Shown: positions 15,557-24,321, counted from the stretch's first letter. The stretch is 64,000 bases of DNA from an uncultured Ruminococcus sp. (GCA_900539465.1 UQCF01000013.1:10554-74553); one strand, 5' to 3'. The notes: generated by a model not told the origin, from the sequence alone. Made by a program: numbers and translations.

Positions 15557-16660
15557 TTAAGAAAAAAGCCTTGTCAAAATCCGCTCTGCTTCGTCTTCTC
15601 CGAACTCGCCGAGGCATCTTTTAAAGCCGCTGTTGTTTTGCCACCCGGCGAGAAGCTCCGCCTTTTCTTTTTCGCTGAGCTTCACATCGGGGAAAGGTAC
15701 AGTGTTTTTGACGGTCGAAATAAATTTGTCTTTTTCGCAGTTAATAAGAGAGAAAAATTCTTTTGCATATTCGGGGCAGATTTTTTCGCTGTATTCGACA
15801 AACGACGGCAAAAATGCGGCGCATGCGGTTCCGTGAGGAACGGAGTATGACTCCGACAAAAAATAGCCCATAGCGTGCGGAAATGCCGTCCCCGTTACGC
15901 TTATCGCCTCGCCGCCCAAAAGAGAAGCGGAATAAAGCGAGGCTCTGTCTTTTATATCAAGCTCATTGCCGCCGAGCAGTTTATTGAGCTTTTTAACGAT
16001 TATCCCCGCACCGTAGACCGCCGCCGCACGCGACATATCGTTTGCGCCCTTGTTAAAATAGCTTTCTGTGCAGTGCGCGAGTGCGTCAACAGCCGTTGAG
16101 CGCGTGAAGCCCTGCGGCAAAGTGAGCATATATTTTGGGTCGCTGAGCGAAAATGCGGGATAGAGCGAAAAATGTTTTATGCTCTTTTTTCTGCCCGATG
16201 AATTTGTGAGCACGCTCACGGCGGTAACCTCGCTCCCCGTGCCCGCCGTTGTGCCGAGAGCGGCTATCGTAAGCGGCCTGTTTTGCCAGTTTAAAGAGTA
16301 TAAGCCGTCTTCGTTAAGTTTTGGATTTGCCGCAAACACGGCCGCAGCCTTTGCAGCGTCAAGGGGCGAGCCGCCGCCTATACCGAGAATGAAATCGGCA
16401 GAAATATCTCTTGCCTTTGCGCCTGCCTCCATGCAGGATTTTACGCTCGGATTTTGGCGCACCTTATCATAAATATCGTATTTAATCGAGTTCTTCTCAA
16501 ATACGGTGAGCACGTCATCGAGCGCACCGCATATTTTGGCGGACGAGCCGCCTGTAACTATAAGGCAATTTTTGCCGAGTGACAAAAATTCTTTTGCACT
16601 TTTTTCCACTGCGCCGTCACAGCAAAAAACTTTTGTCGGCATAAAAAATTCGAGTGACAT
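15557..16660 (-). CDS. Iron-containing alcohol dehydrogenase family protein
   Basis: 367 residues. The N-terminal nucleotide-binding domain contains IVTGGSSAK, FILGIGGGSPLDAAKAA (about residues 91-107) and LGTTAGTGSEVTAVSVLTN. The C-terminal helical domain carries the metal ligands in STAVDALAHCTESYFNKG and GTAFPHAMGYFLSESYSVPHG, the usual Asp-His-His-His set. Members reduce aldehydes with NAD(P)H, often in fermentation or diol metabolism. The substrate is not determined. It stands alone, with trkA upstream in a separate unit. Confidence 0.92.
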   Translation of the reverse strand: MSLEFFMPTKVFCCDGAVEKSAKEFLSLGKNCLIVTGGSSAKICGALDDVLTVFEKNSIKYDIYDKVRQNPSVKSCMEAGAKARDISADFILGIGGGSPLDAAKAAAVFAANPKLNEDGLYSLNWQNRPLTIAALGTTAGTGSEVTAVSVLTNSSGRKKSIKHFSLYPAFSLSDPKYMLTLPQGFTRSTAVDALAHCTESYFNKGANDMSRAAAVYGAGIIVKKLNKLLGGNELDIKDRASLYSASLLGGEAISVTGTAFPHAMGYFLSESYSVPHGTACAAFLPSFVEYSEKICPEYAKEFFSLINCEKDKFISTVKNTVPFPDVKLSEKEKAELLAGWQNNSGFKRCLGEFGEDEAERILTRLFS

Positions 16661-16785
16661 AAAATCCCTCCGACAGTTTTATTTATATATTTTTTGTGGT
16701 AAAATAATATCAAACAGCTAACGGAGCAAGAAAAGCTTTCGGCTGTCTAAAATAATAAAGAGTAAAAGCAAAAGAGGTGCTGCGA

Positions 16786-16983
16786 ATGAGAGAAGAAACG
16801 GCAAATATAATTGCAAAATTAAAGCAGAAATATCAAGACGACCCTGAAGCGGTTGAAATAATAGAAAATGCTATAACGGATATTGAATATATTGAAAACA
16901 AAGAGGTCGCAAATAACTATGCAGGTCAATCGTCAATAGGTAAAGCACAAGAACTTGAAGCCTTTTTACACGACTGGTATTAA
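16786..16983 (+). CDS. Small hypothetical protein before the flavin reductase-rubredoxin gene
   Basis: 65 residues from the ATG with GAGGTG six bases upstream. It is acidic and predicted helical (NIIAKLKQKYQDDPEAVEII), with no Cys, no signal peptide and no membrane segment. I do not recognise a family. The flavin reductase-rubredoxin gene starts 19 bases later, so the two are probably cotranscribed. A CAGC...GCTG stem-loop (about 16713-16748) lies in its leader. Confidence 0.65.
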   Translation: MREETANIIAKLKQKYQDDPEAVEIIENAITDIEYIENKEVANNYAGQSSIGKAQELEAFLHDWY

Positions 16984-17001
16984 AAAGAAAGGATGTATTT
17001 T

Positions 17002-17607
17002 ATGAACACCAACGCATTGTTTAAAATAAGCTACGGACTTTTTATCTTGACCGCCGAAGAAAACGGATTTGACAACGGCTGCGTCATAAACACCCTCACC
17101 CAGCAAACGGGCAATCCGTGCACCGTCTCTGTCACTGTGAACAAAGCAAACAAGACCTGCGAAATGATAAAAAGCACCGGCAAATTCAACGTATCGGTTA
17201 TAAGCGAGAACGCACCGTTTGAGCTGTTTCGCCATTTCGGCTTTCAAAGCGGCAGAGATACCGACAAATTCAGAGATTACCCAAACAGCGAAAGAGCCGA
17301 AAACGGAATTTATTATATCCCCGGTTACACGAACGCATATTTTTGCTGCAAGGTTAAATCCGTAACCGACCTCGGAACGCATCTTTTATTTATCGCAGAG
17401 GTTGAGGACGCGGAAATTCTCTCTGACTTTGAGAGTATGACCTATGATTTTTACCATAAAAATGTTAAGCCGAAGCCGCAAAAAACCGAAAAGAAAGGCT
17501 ACCGCTGCAAAATTTGCGGATATATTTATGAGGGCGAAACCTTGCCCGAAGATTTTGTCTGCCCTGTTTGCAAACACCCTGCGTCCGACTTTGAAAGAAT
17601 AGAATAA
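17002..17607 (+). CDS. Flavin reductase-rubredoxin fusion (Hrb-like high-molecular-weight rubredoxin)
   Basis: 201 residues from the ATG with AAAGGA upstream; an ATG nine bases earlier lies inside that ribosome binding site. Residues 1-150 are a flavin-reductase-like FMN-binding domain (ALFKISYGLFILTA, GNPCTVSVTVNKANKTCEMI). After a basic linker (about 152-161) a rubredoxin domain follows, with C-K-I-C-G and C-P-V-C ligand pairs. The architecture matches Moorella Hrb, an NADH-dependent rubredoxin-type electron carrier for oxygen or nitric oxide detoxification with flavodiiron proteins. No flavodiiron gene is adjacent, so the partner must be elsewhere. Confidence 0.88.
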   Translation: MNTNALFKISYGLFILTAEENGFDNGCVINTLTQQTGNPCTVSVTVNKANKTCEMIKSTGKFNVSVISENAPFELFRHFGFQSGRDTDKFRDYPNSERAENGIYYIPGYTNAYFCCKVKSVTDLGTHLLFIAEVEDAEILSDFESMTYDFYHKNVKPKPQKTEKKGYRCKICGYIYEGETLPEDFVCPVCKHPASDFERIE

Positions 17608-17696
17608 TTTTCAGCTAAAAAATATAACAAAAATAAAATTTTGTCAATACTCGCCGGCGCACTTTACCGAATAAAGCAACGCACAGATAAAATTTG

Positions 17697-17735
17697 ATAC
17701 CCTGCCCGTTTTCCGCATCGGGCAGGGTATTGTTT
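17697..17735. terminator. Bidirectional terminator between rubredoxin fusion and pyrophosphatase
   Basis: ATACCCTGCCC (17698-17708) and GGGCAGGGTAT (17720-17730) form a perfect 11-base stem, with T-rich sequence to the right and A-rich sequence to the left. It serves the convergent pyrophosphatase gene and probably also the + strand operon. Confidence 0.88.
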
Positions 17736-18280
17736 TATTTGGTATTGAGTAATGTATAGAGATTCTTTTTATAATTCTCGAGCGACTGCTCGATTATTTT
17801 TATCGCTTCGTCTCTGCCCTTTGCTTCGTCAACGGCAGTCTCTTTGCCCTCAAGCGATTTATAAACGGAAAAGAAGTGGCGCATTTCTTCATAGATATGC
17901 GTGGGGAGCTCATCAATATTTTTATATGTGTTATACATCGGGTCGTTAAACGGAATCGCGATAATTTTATCGTCCGTTGCACCGCTGTCAATCATAGATA
18001 TAACACCGATGGGGTAACATCTGACAAGGGTTTGCTGATTTATCTGCTCAGAACAAAGCACCAAAACGTCGAGCGGGTCTTTATCCTCCGCATAGGTTCT
18101 GGGTATAAAGCCGTAGTTTGCCGGGTAGTGAGTCGAGGTATAAAGTATTCTGTCAAGCACCATAAGTCCCGTTGCTTTGTCAAGCTCATATTTGTTTTTG
18201 CTGCCCTTTGTTATCTCGATAACGGCATAAAAATCCTCGGGTCTTATTTTGTCTGCCGCAATGTCATGCCAAATGTTCAT
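17735..18280 (-). CDS. ppa: Inorganic pyrophosphatase, class A
   Basis: 181 residues, close to the usual length of a bacterial class A enzyme. It contains VIEITKGSKNKYELDK, LDRILYTSTHYPANYGFIPRT and the signature DKDPLDVLVL, with its Asp ligands for Mg2+ (about residues 66-75). It hydrolyses pyrophosphate in the cytoplasm and drives biosynthetic reactions such as the ADP-glucose synthesis encoded 18 kb away. It is monocistronic, and the stop codon sits at the edge of the bidirectional terminator. Confidence 0.97.
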   Translation of the reverse strand: MNIWHDIAADKIRPEDFYAVIEITKGSKNKYELDKATGLMVLDRILYTSTHYPANYGFIPRTYAEDKDPLDVLVLCSEQINQQTLVRCYPIGVISMIDSGATDDKIIAIPFNDPMYNTYKNIDELPTHIYEEMRHFFSVYKSLEGKETAVDEAKGRDEAIKIIEQSLENYKKNLYTLLNTK

Positions 18281-18332
18281 ATATTTCCTCCGAAATCAGT
18301 TTTTATCAGAATATAATTTTTTGCAGGCTATG

Positions 18333-20186
18333 TCAAGCCCTCAGCTTCGCCGCAAGGATCGATACATCGAACGTGTCCACACGTCTGTCGTTGTTGATGT
18401 TTGCCGCGCGGTACATTCTGTAATCGGGGCGTACCTCGCAGTTCACTATTTTTTTGAGCAGTGCGAGGTCGTCATTGTCTATATCGCCGTCGCCGTCCAC
18501 ATCGCCTGCAAGTGCTATTCGTGCCGAATCTGTAATTGCACCGAGCGAGTCGTTAAGCTTCACATAATCGCCGTCAACATTTACTCCGTCATTTTTAAAC
18601 TGAGAAATAATATAATCCTCGGTCATATCTTCTGTAACGGGGTAAAGTACGCCGGAGCGAAGGCGCAGAGGTGAAAAATCTTTTAGCCTCAGCGAAACAT
18701 TATCGGTAAAAGTTTTTATGCAAATGTTGTTATAGCCTGCGGTGAATGCATCCATCCAATAGTCATAATCTTTTCTGACGGCGAGGTAGCTCTGACCTTT
18801 TTCTGCGCTGTATGAGCGGTTGTGCGCACCGTCAAAGCCGTCCGGGTATTCAAGCGGTATGCAGGCGTTGGAGCCGCTCGGAACATTTATTGTAACCACT
18901 GCCGCATATCGGGTGCCCATGGGCAGGTCTATATCCTCAGAAAGCTTCACCGTTTTGTAGCCGCGGTACTGCATAAATCCGCCCTCGGTGTGAACGAGCG
19001 CACCGTCTGTCGGCGAGCCGTTTTCGGGCACGTCTTTATAAATTTCTATCTCATAGCTCACACTCGGCTGAACCGTGTAAAAAGACACGGCTCTTAGCGT
19101 TTCGTGTGATTTTGCCTTAAATACGTTTGCCATGGACATACTCTCGCACCCGTCAAGATATGCCCAGCCCTTGTAGCCGAAGCCGTCATACTGATTGTTG
19201 TTGTCATAATTCGACGCGCTCTCCATTTCATAAGTCACAAAATAAGAGAGCGATGTGTCATAATAAGAGAGATAAAAATATCCGCCGTCTCCCCATGAGT
19301 CTCCCCACGAATTTTTAACAAGCCACGCGCCGTCGCCGTCGGGCGTTTTTAAAAAATTATCTTTAGAATATGTGTCGTCCCAGCCGACGATTGCAACCGT
19401 GTGGTTTGAATTTGTAACACTGTTTTGATAATATGACGTACTCTCGCCGAAATTATAGAGATTGTTTATGCTGTAATAAGAAACGGTTATACTGCCGCAG
19501 GACATTACGGCGTTTTTTATTCCGTCGCTGTCTGCCGCAGGAATATAAGACGAATTTTGCAGATGGGCAAATGAAGCGTACCTGTCGCTATCCGGGTAGT
19601 TACCCATAAGCACCGGGAAAGCGTAGAACGGCGCGTTCTCTTCGCTTTGTGCGCCAGACCATCTTGCGAGTGCAAACACCGAACGCACCCAGTTGCCGCC
19701 GTCGGTGTAGGGCGAGGGCGAAACAATCCCGTCGCCGTATGTCGGGTCGTTGCGGTCACTCACAAGGCTTTTAAGGCCGAACCATGTCAAATGCGCCTCT
19801 GAAAAATCGAGCGGCTCCGCCTCGGCAAGTCCTTTTTTAAGCATACTCGTTTCTGCCGCAGAAATTGCCGCGAACGCCCAGCAAGAGCCCGTGCTGTATT
19901 GATTTTTTACGCTTGTTACAATCCCCTTTTCGCGCGAGTCGTATTTTGACGGTAAAGACGCGCCCTCTTCGCCGTCTAAGCTGAAAGAAAAATCGTTTTC
20001 TTCTTTCACTTCGCCGTCTTCCCCCACAAGAATATAGTCTCTCATGCCATAGGCGGAGGAATCGCCCTCCTCCATTTTCACAAAATGCAGCCGGTTTAAA
20101 GTGCTTTCGGATTTTAAAGGAACAGATATTGCCGTGAGAAAAGAGAATATCGCGCTCATCAAAATGCTGACAGCAGTTTTAAACAC
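18333..20186 (-). CDS. Secreted papain-like (C1) protease with C-terminal dockerin
   Basis: 617 residues. A hydrophobic export signal covers about residues 4-22. The C1 peptidase domain has catalytic Cys102 (GSCWAFA), His262 (NHTVAIVGW) and Asn292 (KNSWGDSWGDGG). A lectin-like beta-sandwich follows (about 335-480). The C-terminus is a type I dockerin with two calcium-binding repeats, DVDGDGDIDNDDL (about 562-574) and NINNDRRVDTFDV (about 597-609). Dockerins attach enzymes to cohesin-bearing scaffolds, so this protease is expected in a cell-surface or cellulosome-like complex, as in Ruminococcus. No cohesin gene is in the window. Confidence 0.92.
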   Translation of the reverse strand: MFKTAVSILMSAIFSFLTAISVPLKSESTLNRLHFVKMEEGDSSAYGMRDYILVGEDGEVKEENDFSFSLDGEEGASLPSKYDSREKGIVTSVKNQYSTGSCWAFAAISAAETSMLKKGLAEAEPLDFSEAHLTWFGLKSLVSDRNDPTYGDGIVSPSPYTDGGNWVRSVFALARWSGAQSEENAPFYAFPVLMGNYPDSDRYASFAHLQNSSYIPAADSDGIKNAVMSCGSITVSYYSINNLYNFGESTSYYQNSVTNSNHTVAIVGWDDTYSKDNFLKTPDGDGAWLVKNSWGDSWGDGGYFYLSYYDTSLSYFVTYEMESASNYDNNNQYDGFGYKGWAYLDGCESMSMANVFKAKSHETLRAVSFYTVQPSVSYEIEIYKDVPENGSPTDGALVHTEGGFMQYRGYKTVKLSEDIDLPMGTRYAAVVTINVPSGSNACIPLEYPDGFDGAHNRSYSAEKGQSYLAVRKDYDYWMDAFTAGYNNICIKTFTDNVSLRLKDFSPLRLRSGVLYPVTEDMTEDYIISQFKNDGVNVDGDYVKLNDSLGAITDSARIALAGDVDGDGDIDNDDLALLKKIVNCEVRPDYRMYRAANINNDRRVDTFDVSILAAKLRA

Positions 20187-20253
20187 TCCGCCACCCCCTT
20201 TTTAACATGATAACATAAAATGTGCTTTTAATGCAATCCCGCGTCATAAAGCG

Positions 20254-20282
20254 TTGACATTTATAATAAAAAAAGGTAGAAT
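20254..20282 (+). promoter_or_regulatory. Promoter of the YD-repeat-like protein gene
   Basis: TTGACA (20254-20259), a 17-base spacer and TAGAAT (20277-20282), 34 bases before the ATG at 20317. Confidence 0.7.
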
Positions 20283-20316
20283 GTTTTTGTATTTAAAACC
20301 GTAGGGAGGATCTGCG

Positions 20317-21114
20317 ATGAACAAACCTGAAATTAAAAAGAATAAGAAAACAATAATCATAATTGCGGCCGCCGTTGTTGTTGCCGCAGCTGTTGCAGTG
20401 CTGATAATCGGCTTTGCGACCGGCCGGTTCGGTTCGATAGGCAAGGGTAAAGAGGATTATTCCGTATCATGTCAATATGATGAATCCGGCAAAATAGTTA
20501 TGCAGGAGGATTATTATAACAAAAGAGGCAAGCTCGAATACAAAGTAGTCAAAGGCTACAGCGACGAAGCAAAAAGCATTTTGATGCAAGAGACTTATGT
20601 TGACGCGGACGGCAACACCTTTAAAATCATAAATTATGATGAGGCAGGCACAATAATGAGCGTTGACGAATACAACAAAAACGCTCAGCTCGTTGTTCAG
20701 CATGAATATCTTGAGGGTAAAGACACCGGCAAGTATTTTGAATATGAATATAACGACGCAGGTCAGATTATCTGCACAACAGAATATGACAAAGATAAAA
20801 ACGTGCTCAAAAAAATTCAAAAAGAATATGATGCAAAGGGCAACATCACCCTTTATTATGAGACGGACGGCAGCGGAGCACAGCTCTCTAAAACCGTTTA
20901 TACTTACAACGATAAAGGTCAGGAGATTAAGACCGTTTTTTATGATGCAGACGGAGAGACCGGTTATGTTGAGTATGAATATGACTCCGAGGGCAGAAAA
21001 ACCCGCATGAACGAATATGTTGACGGCAGACTTAACAATTACAGAACCTATACCTATGATGAAAACGGTGCAGTCAAAGAAGATTTTCACCAGGTAGAGC
21101 TCACTAACAACTGA
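20317..21114 (+). CDS. Membrane-anchored protein with YD/RHS-like repeats
   Basis: 265 residues. A lysine-rich N-terminus is followed by one strong hydrophobic helix (about 12-33) that anchors or exports the protein. The remainder is a run of tandem ~20-residue beta repeats with the pattern Y-D-x-x-G-x-x (QYDESGKIV, NYDEAGTIM, EYNDAGQII, EYDAKGNIT, TYNDKGQEI, EYDSEGRKT, TYDENGAVK). These resemble YD/RHS repeats of wall-associated and polymorphic-toxin proteins, but no toxin domain, RHS core or signature follows. GGGAGG precedes the ATG. It is probably an extracytoplasmic binding or structural protein; function unknown. Confidence 0.75.
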   Translation: MNKPEIKKNKKTIIIIAAAVVVAAAVAVLIIGFATGRFGSIGKGKEDYSVSCQYDESGKIVMQEDYYNKRGKLEYKVVKGYSDEAKSILMQETYVDADGNTFKIINYDEAGTIMSVDEYNKNAQLVVQHEYLEGKDTGKYFEYEYNDAGQIICTTEYDKDKNVLKKIQKEYDAKGNITLYYETDGSGAQLSKTVYTYNDKGQEIKTVFYDADGETGYVEYEYDSEGRKTRMNEYVDGRLNNYRTYTYDENGAVKEDFHQVELTNN

Positions 21115-21144
21115 TGAAAAGCAGTGAATTTTAGCTCAATTTGA

Positions 21145-21261
21145 CTATCGAACCCAAAAGACGAGCTGCCGCCTCTTGCCGAAAAAAAGAATAACGAAGA
21201 GCAAATCAAAATGTGCTTTAACGCATATTATGATGAAAACCGGAAAACAATACTCGAATAA
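21145..21261 (+). pseudogene. Possible gene remnant without a start codon
   Basis: A 39-codon open stretch follows a stop codon and ends in TAA just before a strong terminator. It reads NPKDELPPLAEKKNNEEQI and continues KMCFNAYYDENRKTILE, protein-like composition but with no usable start or ribosome binding site. It may be the 3' remnant of a deleted gene that once used the terminator at 21269. I do not recognise the family. Confidence 0.25.
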
Positions 21262-21268
21262 CAAAACC

Positions 21269-21301
21269 AAGGCTGTGCCGATTATCGACACAGCCTTTTT
21301 T
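21269..21301 (+). terminator. Terminator after the YD-repeat-like gene and remnant
   Basis: GGCTGTG (21271-21277) and CACAGCC (21289-21295) form the stem, followed by six T. It is oriented for rightward transcription. Confidence 0.85.
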
Positions 21302-21322
21302 CTATACCCGACAAAGCGCAAA

Positions 21323-21355
21323 CAGCCGCACTCGGTTTTGAACCGTGCACGGCTG
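21323..21355 (-). terminator. Imperfect stem-loop downstream of cstA
   Basis: CAGCCGCACTCGGTT (21323-21337) and AACCGTGCACGGCTG (21341-21355) pair with three mismatches. No strong T-tract follows on the minus strand, so terminator function for cstA is only possible. Confidence 0.4.
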
Positions 21356-21382
21356 CCGCAGGAAGGAGAACTTTATCTGAAT

Positions 21383-23119
21383 TTAAGCGTTTGTCTGAAC
21401 TTTTTCGCTGTCTTTTTTGCTTGCGAAGTAGCTCTTGAGTGAGTTTATAACAATCGTAAGGCCGAGAACAATGAGCAGAACGGCAATGATAAGCTGAAGT
21501 CCGTTTGCGATAAATACCGTGCCCCAGCTTGTTTCGCCTGCCGGGATTGTTGTTGAAGCTGCAAGCTTTATGGCGTCTATCATAGCGATAAGGCGCTGAA
21601 CAAGTGCCGTGAAAGTTACGCAAAGCATAATGATAAGGGGCGGGAACAGCATTTTGTTGCTGCGGCCTGTGACCTTGAGGAATACGCAAAGAGTAACAAG
21701 AACAAGTGCGCTCAAAAGCTGGTTTGCCGAGCCGAAGAGCGGCCAGATGTTTGCATAGCCGATTTTGGTAAGAACAAATCCGCAGGCAAGAGTGACGATT
21801 GTTGCAAAATATGTGTTGCAGAAAAGTTTGCGCCAGGGCTTTGCATTTTTCATGTCGTCAACGCTGAAGAGCTCTTGGAAGCTCATTCTGCCTATACGCG
21901 CAACAGCGTCAAGGCTTGTGAGGGCAAGTGCCGAAACGCACATTGTCATAAATACCGTTGCGGCATAAACGGGCATGCCGAACATCTCAAAGAATCCCGC
22001 AATACCGCGGCTGAAAATCTGGAAAGGTGTGCCTTCCGCGGCCGTGCCGTCTGCCGAAGCCGCAGCACCTGCAACGCAAAGAGCAAGAACGGCGAGGAAG
22101 CTTTCGAGTACCATTGCGCCGTAGCCGACTTTGGGCATATCTTTTTCATTCTGAATTGTTTTTGAAGATGTGCCCGATGATACAAGGCTGTGGAAGCCCG
22201 AAACAGCACCGCAGGCAACCGTTACAAAAAGAATCGGGAAAAGCGAACCGAGCTTTTCGTTGTTAAAACCGGTGAATACGGGCAAATTCATTGTGGGGTG
22301 TGCAATCAAAAGGCCCAAAACCGCGCCCGCAATCATGCAGATAAACATAAAGGTTGTCATGTAGTCACGCGGCTGTTTGAGCAGCCACATGGGCAGAACC
22401 GCCGCAAAGAAGATATAAACAAAAACTATGTAACTCCACATTGTCTTGTCAAGAATTATCGGGCAATACATACCTATTGCAAAAGAAGCAACTATGCAAA
22501 CAATGCCGAGAACGATTTTCTGCCAGCCCTTGAGGTGGAACTTTCTGTCTATAAGGCCGAAGATAACGGCAAAGAGCATGAACATGATTGAAACCATACC
22601 TGCCGCACCGTTAGACTTAGAAGCGTCCGCGAGTACATTTGTCTCTGTGTAGGCGTTGAATGTGCCTGCAACCATGTCGGCAAATGCCGCAATAACAAGC
22701 AAGGTAAAAAGCCATGAGAAAACAAGGAAAAGCTTACGTCCTGTTTTGCCGATGTATTTTTCAATCAGCATACCCATTGACTTGCCCTCGTTTTTAACCG
22801 AGGCATAAAGTGCGCCGAAGTCGGTAACCGCGCCGAAGAATACGCCGCCGAGCAAAACCCAAAGCAAAACGGGCAGCCAGCCGAATGCGGCAGCCTGAAT
22901 AGCGCCGGTTACAGGGCCTGCGCCTGCGATGGAGGAGAATTGGTGACCGAAAACAGTCCATCCGTCGGTCGGAACAAAGTCTTTGCCGTTGTTAAACTTA
23001 ACGGCAGGGGTTTTTGCCTTTGGGTCAATGCCCCATTTTTTTGCAAGCCAGCGTCCGTAAACCAGGTAAGCGGTAAGCAACACAACGGCCGCAATCAGCA
23101 CAATAACAAGTGTGTTCAT
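21383..23119 (-). CDS. cstA: Carbon starvation protein CstA (pyruvate/peptide transporter family)
   Basis: About 578 residues from the ATG giving MNTLVIVLIAAVV; an ATG at 23140 is an alternative, and neither has a strong ribosome binding site. It is polytopic, with around 15 membrane segments and hallmark stretches KFNNGKDFVPTD, GHQFSSIAGAGPVTGAI near residue 60 and GFHSLVSSGTSSKTI in the middle, plus a late FGSANQLLSALVL. The family (CstA/BtsT) transports pyruvate or peptides, typically under starvation control. A promoter and a short leader hairpin lie upstream. No companion two-component system is adjacent. Confidence 0.95.
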   Translation of the reverse strand: MNTLVIVLIAAVVLLTAYLVYGRWLAKKWGIDPKAKTPAVKFNNGKDFVPTDGWTVFGHQFSSIAGAGPVTGAIQAAAFGWLPVLLWVLLGGVFFGAVTDFGALYASVKNEGKSMGMLIEKYIGKTGRKLFLVFSWLFTLLVIAAFADMVAGTFNAYTETNVLADASKSNGAAGMVSIMFMLFAVIFGLIDRKFHLKGWQKIVLGIVCIVASFAIGMYCPIILDKTMWSYIVFVYIFFAAVLPMWLLKQPRDYMTTFMFICMIAGAVLGLLIAHPTMNLPVFTGFNNEKLGSLFPILFVTVACGAVSGFHSLVSSGTSSKTIQNEKDMPKVGYGAMVLESFLAVLALCVAGAAASADGTAAEGTPFQIFSRGIAGFFEMFGMPVYAATVFMTMCVSALALTSLDAVARIGRMSFQELFSVDDMKNAKPWRKLFCNTYFATIVTLACGFVLTKIGYANIWPLFGSANQLLSALVLVTLCVFLKVTGRSNKMLFPPLIIMLCVTFTALVQRLIAMIDAIKLAASTTIPAGETSWGTVFIANGLQLIIAVLLIVLGLTIVINSLKSYFASKKDSEKVQTNA

Positions 23120-23202
23120 GATTGTTTCGTCTCTTTTCATAAAACAAATTTCACTTCGCACAAACCCCTTATAATACAGGGCTTGTACGATTTATTGATA
23201 AT

Positions 23203-23231
23203 ACAATAGTCCTTTGACTTTTATTTGTCAA
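23203..23231 (-). promoter_or_regulatory. cstA promoter with leader hairpin
   Basis: On the minus strand TTGACA (23226-23231), a 17-base spacer and TATTGT (23203-23208). The leader contains CAAGCCC / GGGGTTTG (23179-23185 / 23161-23168), a hairpin around the AUAAUACAG segment just upstream of the coding start. The rest of the gap 23232-23476 is A/T-rich and holds a GCAAATTTGC palindrome (23335-23344); I see no gene there. Confidence 0.5.
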
Positions 23232-23476
23232 TAAGCTTCAAAAGATCAAGAAAAATTTCGTACAGCATTATAAATTTTGTGCTTCTCAAAAAAAATTTCT
23301 TGTGCAAAATGTAAACGATTTATGAACATCAAACGCAAATTTGCAAGAATTTTTTGTATGTTACGCCAAAATCCGAATTGATTTTTTGTAAATTTTACAT
23401 AATAAAATAGATCAAAACCGCAAAAAAGAGCGAAAATACCGAGGCTGCCGAGATTAGAAAAATCAAATATAATAAA

Positions 23477-24235
23477 TCATGCCTTTATCTGCCTGCCCTC
23501 ATGGTCAAAGGTGAAGTTGTCTTTTAAAATAAGCTCCTCAACCGTCACAAACTGCCAGCCGTCTTTTTGAAGAACAGAGAGAATTTCGTCAAGTGCGGTC
23601 ACGGTGTTTTTGACGCTTGTGTGAAAAAGAATTATCGAGCCGTTTTTAACATTCGGCAAGACCCTGTTGACTATCTGCTCTTTTGAAAGCCCTGTGTAAT
23701 CAAGCGAGTCAACATCCCACTGTATCGGATAAAGTCCGAGAGAGTACACGGTTTTTATAACGCGGCTGTCATAATCGCCGCTCGGCACTCTCACAAGCGA
23801 CGGATTCTTTTTGGTTATTGCCGCAAGTTCTTCATTGCAGGCAGCAATGTCATCCATTATCTCATTTTTGTTAAGCTTTGTGTAAAGTGTATGATTATAT
23901 GAATGACTGCCCACGCAGTGCGAGGCTTCGGCAATTTTTTTAACGCTCTCGGGATACTTTTGCGCCCATGTGCCGACGGCAAAAAAAGTTGCCTTTGCGC
24001 CGTATTTTTTAAGCACGGCGAGCAGTTCGTCTGTGTTGTCTTCGTCCCACGCCGCGTCAAAGGTAATGCAGAGCTTTTTTTCGTTTGTCTCAACGCTGTA
24101 AACAGGCAAATCCTTACCGTATGACATGGCAGCAGAATAAACGCCGTTAAACGTATAAACACCGACGACGGCAAACAGCAAAAAGAAGCACACAAGGCTT
24201 ATTAAAAAGCTCTTTTTAAAAGTAAAAATACGCAT
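23477..24235 (-). CDS. Polysaccharide deacetylase (NodB homology, PdaB-like)
   Basis: 252 residues from the ATG after GGTGA. A single N-terminal membrane helix (about 10-31) anchors or exports it. The NodB motifs are present: CITFDAAWDEDN (motif 1, FDAAW instead of FDDG), HSYNHT (metal-binding His pair), RVPSGDYDS (motif 3), WDVDSLDY (motif 4) and IILFHTS (motif 5). The combination of membrane helix and FDAAW resembles sporulation deacetylase PdaB, which acts on peptidoglycan or other N-acetylated glycans. Whether this organism sporulates cannot be told from the window. Confidence 0.9.
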   Translation of the reverse strand: MRIFTFKKSFLISLVCFFLLFAVVGVYTFNGVYSAAMSYGKDLPVYSVETNEKKLCITFDAAWDEDNTDELLAVLKKYGAKATFFAVGTWAQKYPESVKKIAEASHCVGSHSYNHTLYTKLNKNEIMDDIAACNEELAAITKKNPSLVRVPSGDYDSRVIKTVYSLGLYPIQWDVDSLDYTGLSKEQIVNRVLPNVKNGSIILFHTSVKNTVTALDEILSVLQKDGWQFVTVEELILKDNFTFDHEGRQIKA

Positions 24236-24292
24236 ATTTATCACCGATAAATAATATGCCGTGAGGCTTATCCAAAATTCTTAAAAATGGTA

Positions 24293-24321
24293 TTGTAATT
24301 TATATAAAATAAATGTATAAT
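24293..24321 (+). promoter_or_regulatory. Promoter of the NUDIX fusion gene
   Basis: TTGTAA (24293-24298), a 17-base spacer and a consensus TATAAT (24316-24321). It drives the NUDIX gene and probably the exporter gene after it. Confidence 0.75.

Noticed and set aside
20467..21090. 207-codon hydrophobic minus-strand frame opposite the YD-repeat-like gene
   Set aside because: The regular Tyr-Asp repeats on the plus strand and the promoter there explain the coding; the antisense frame mirrors the repeats.
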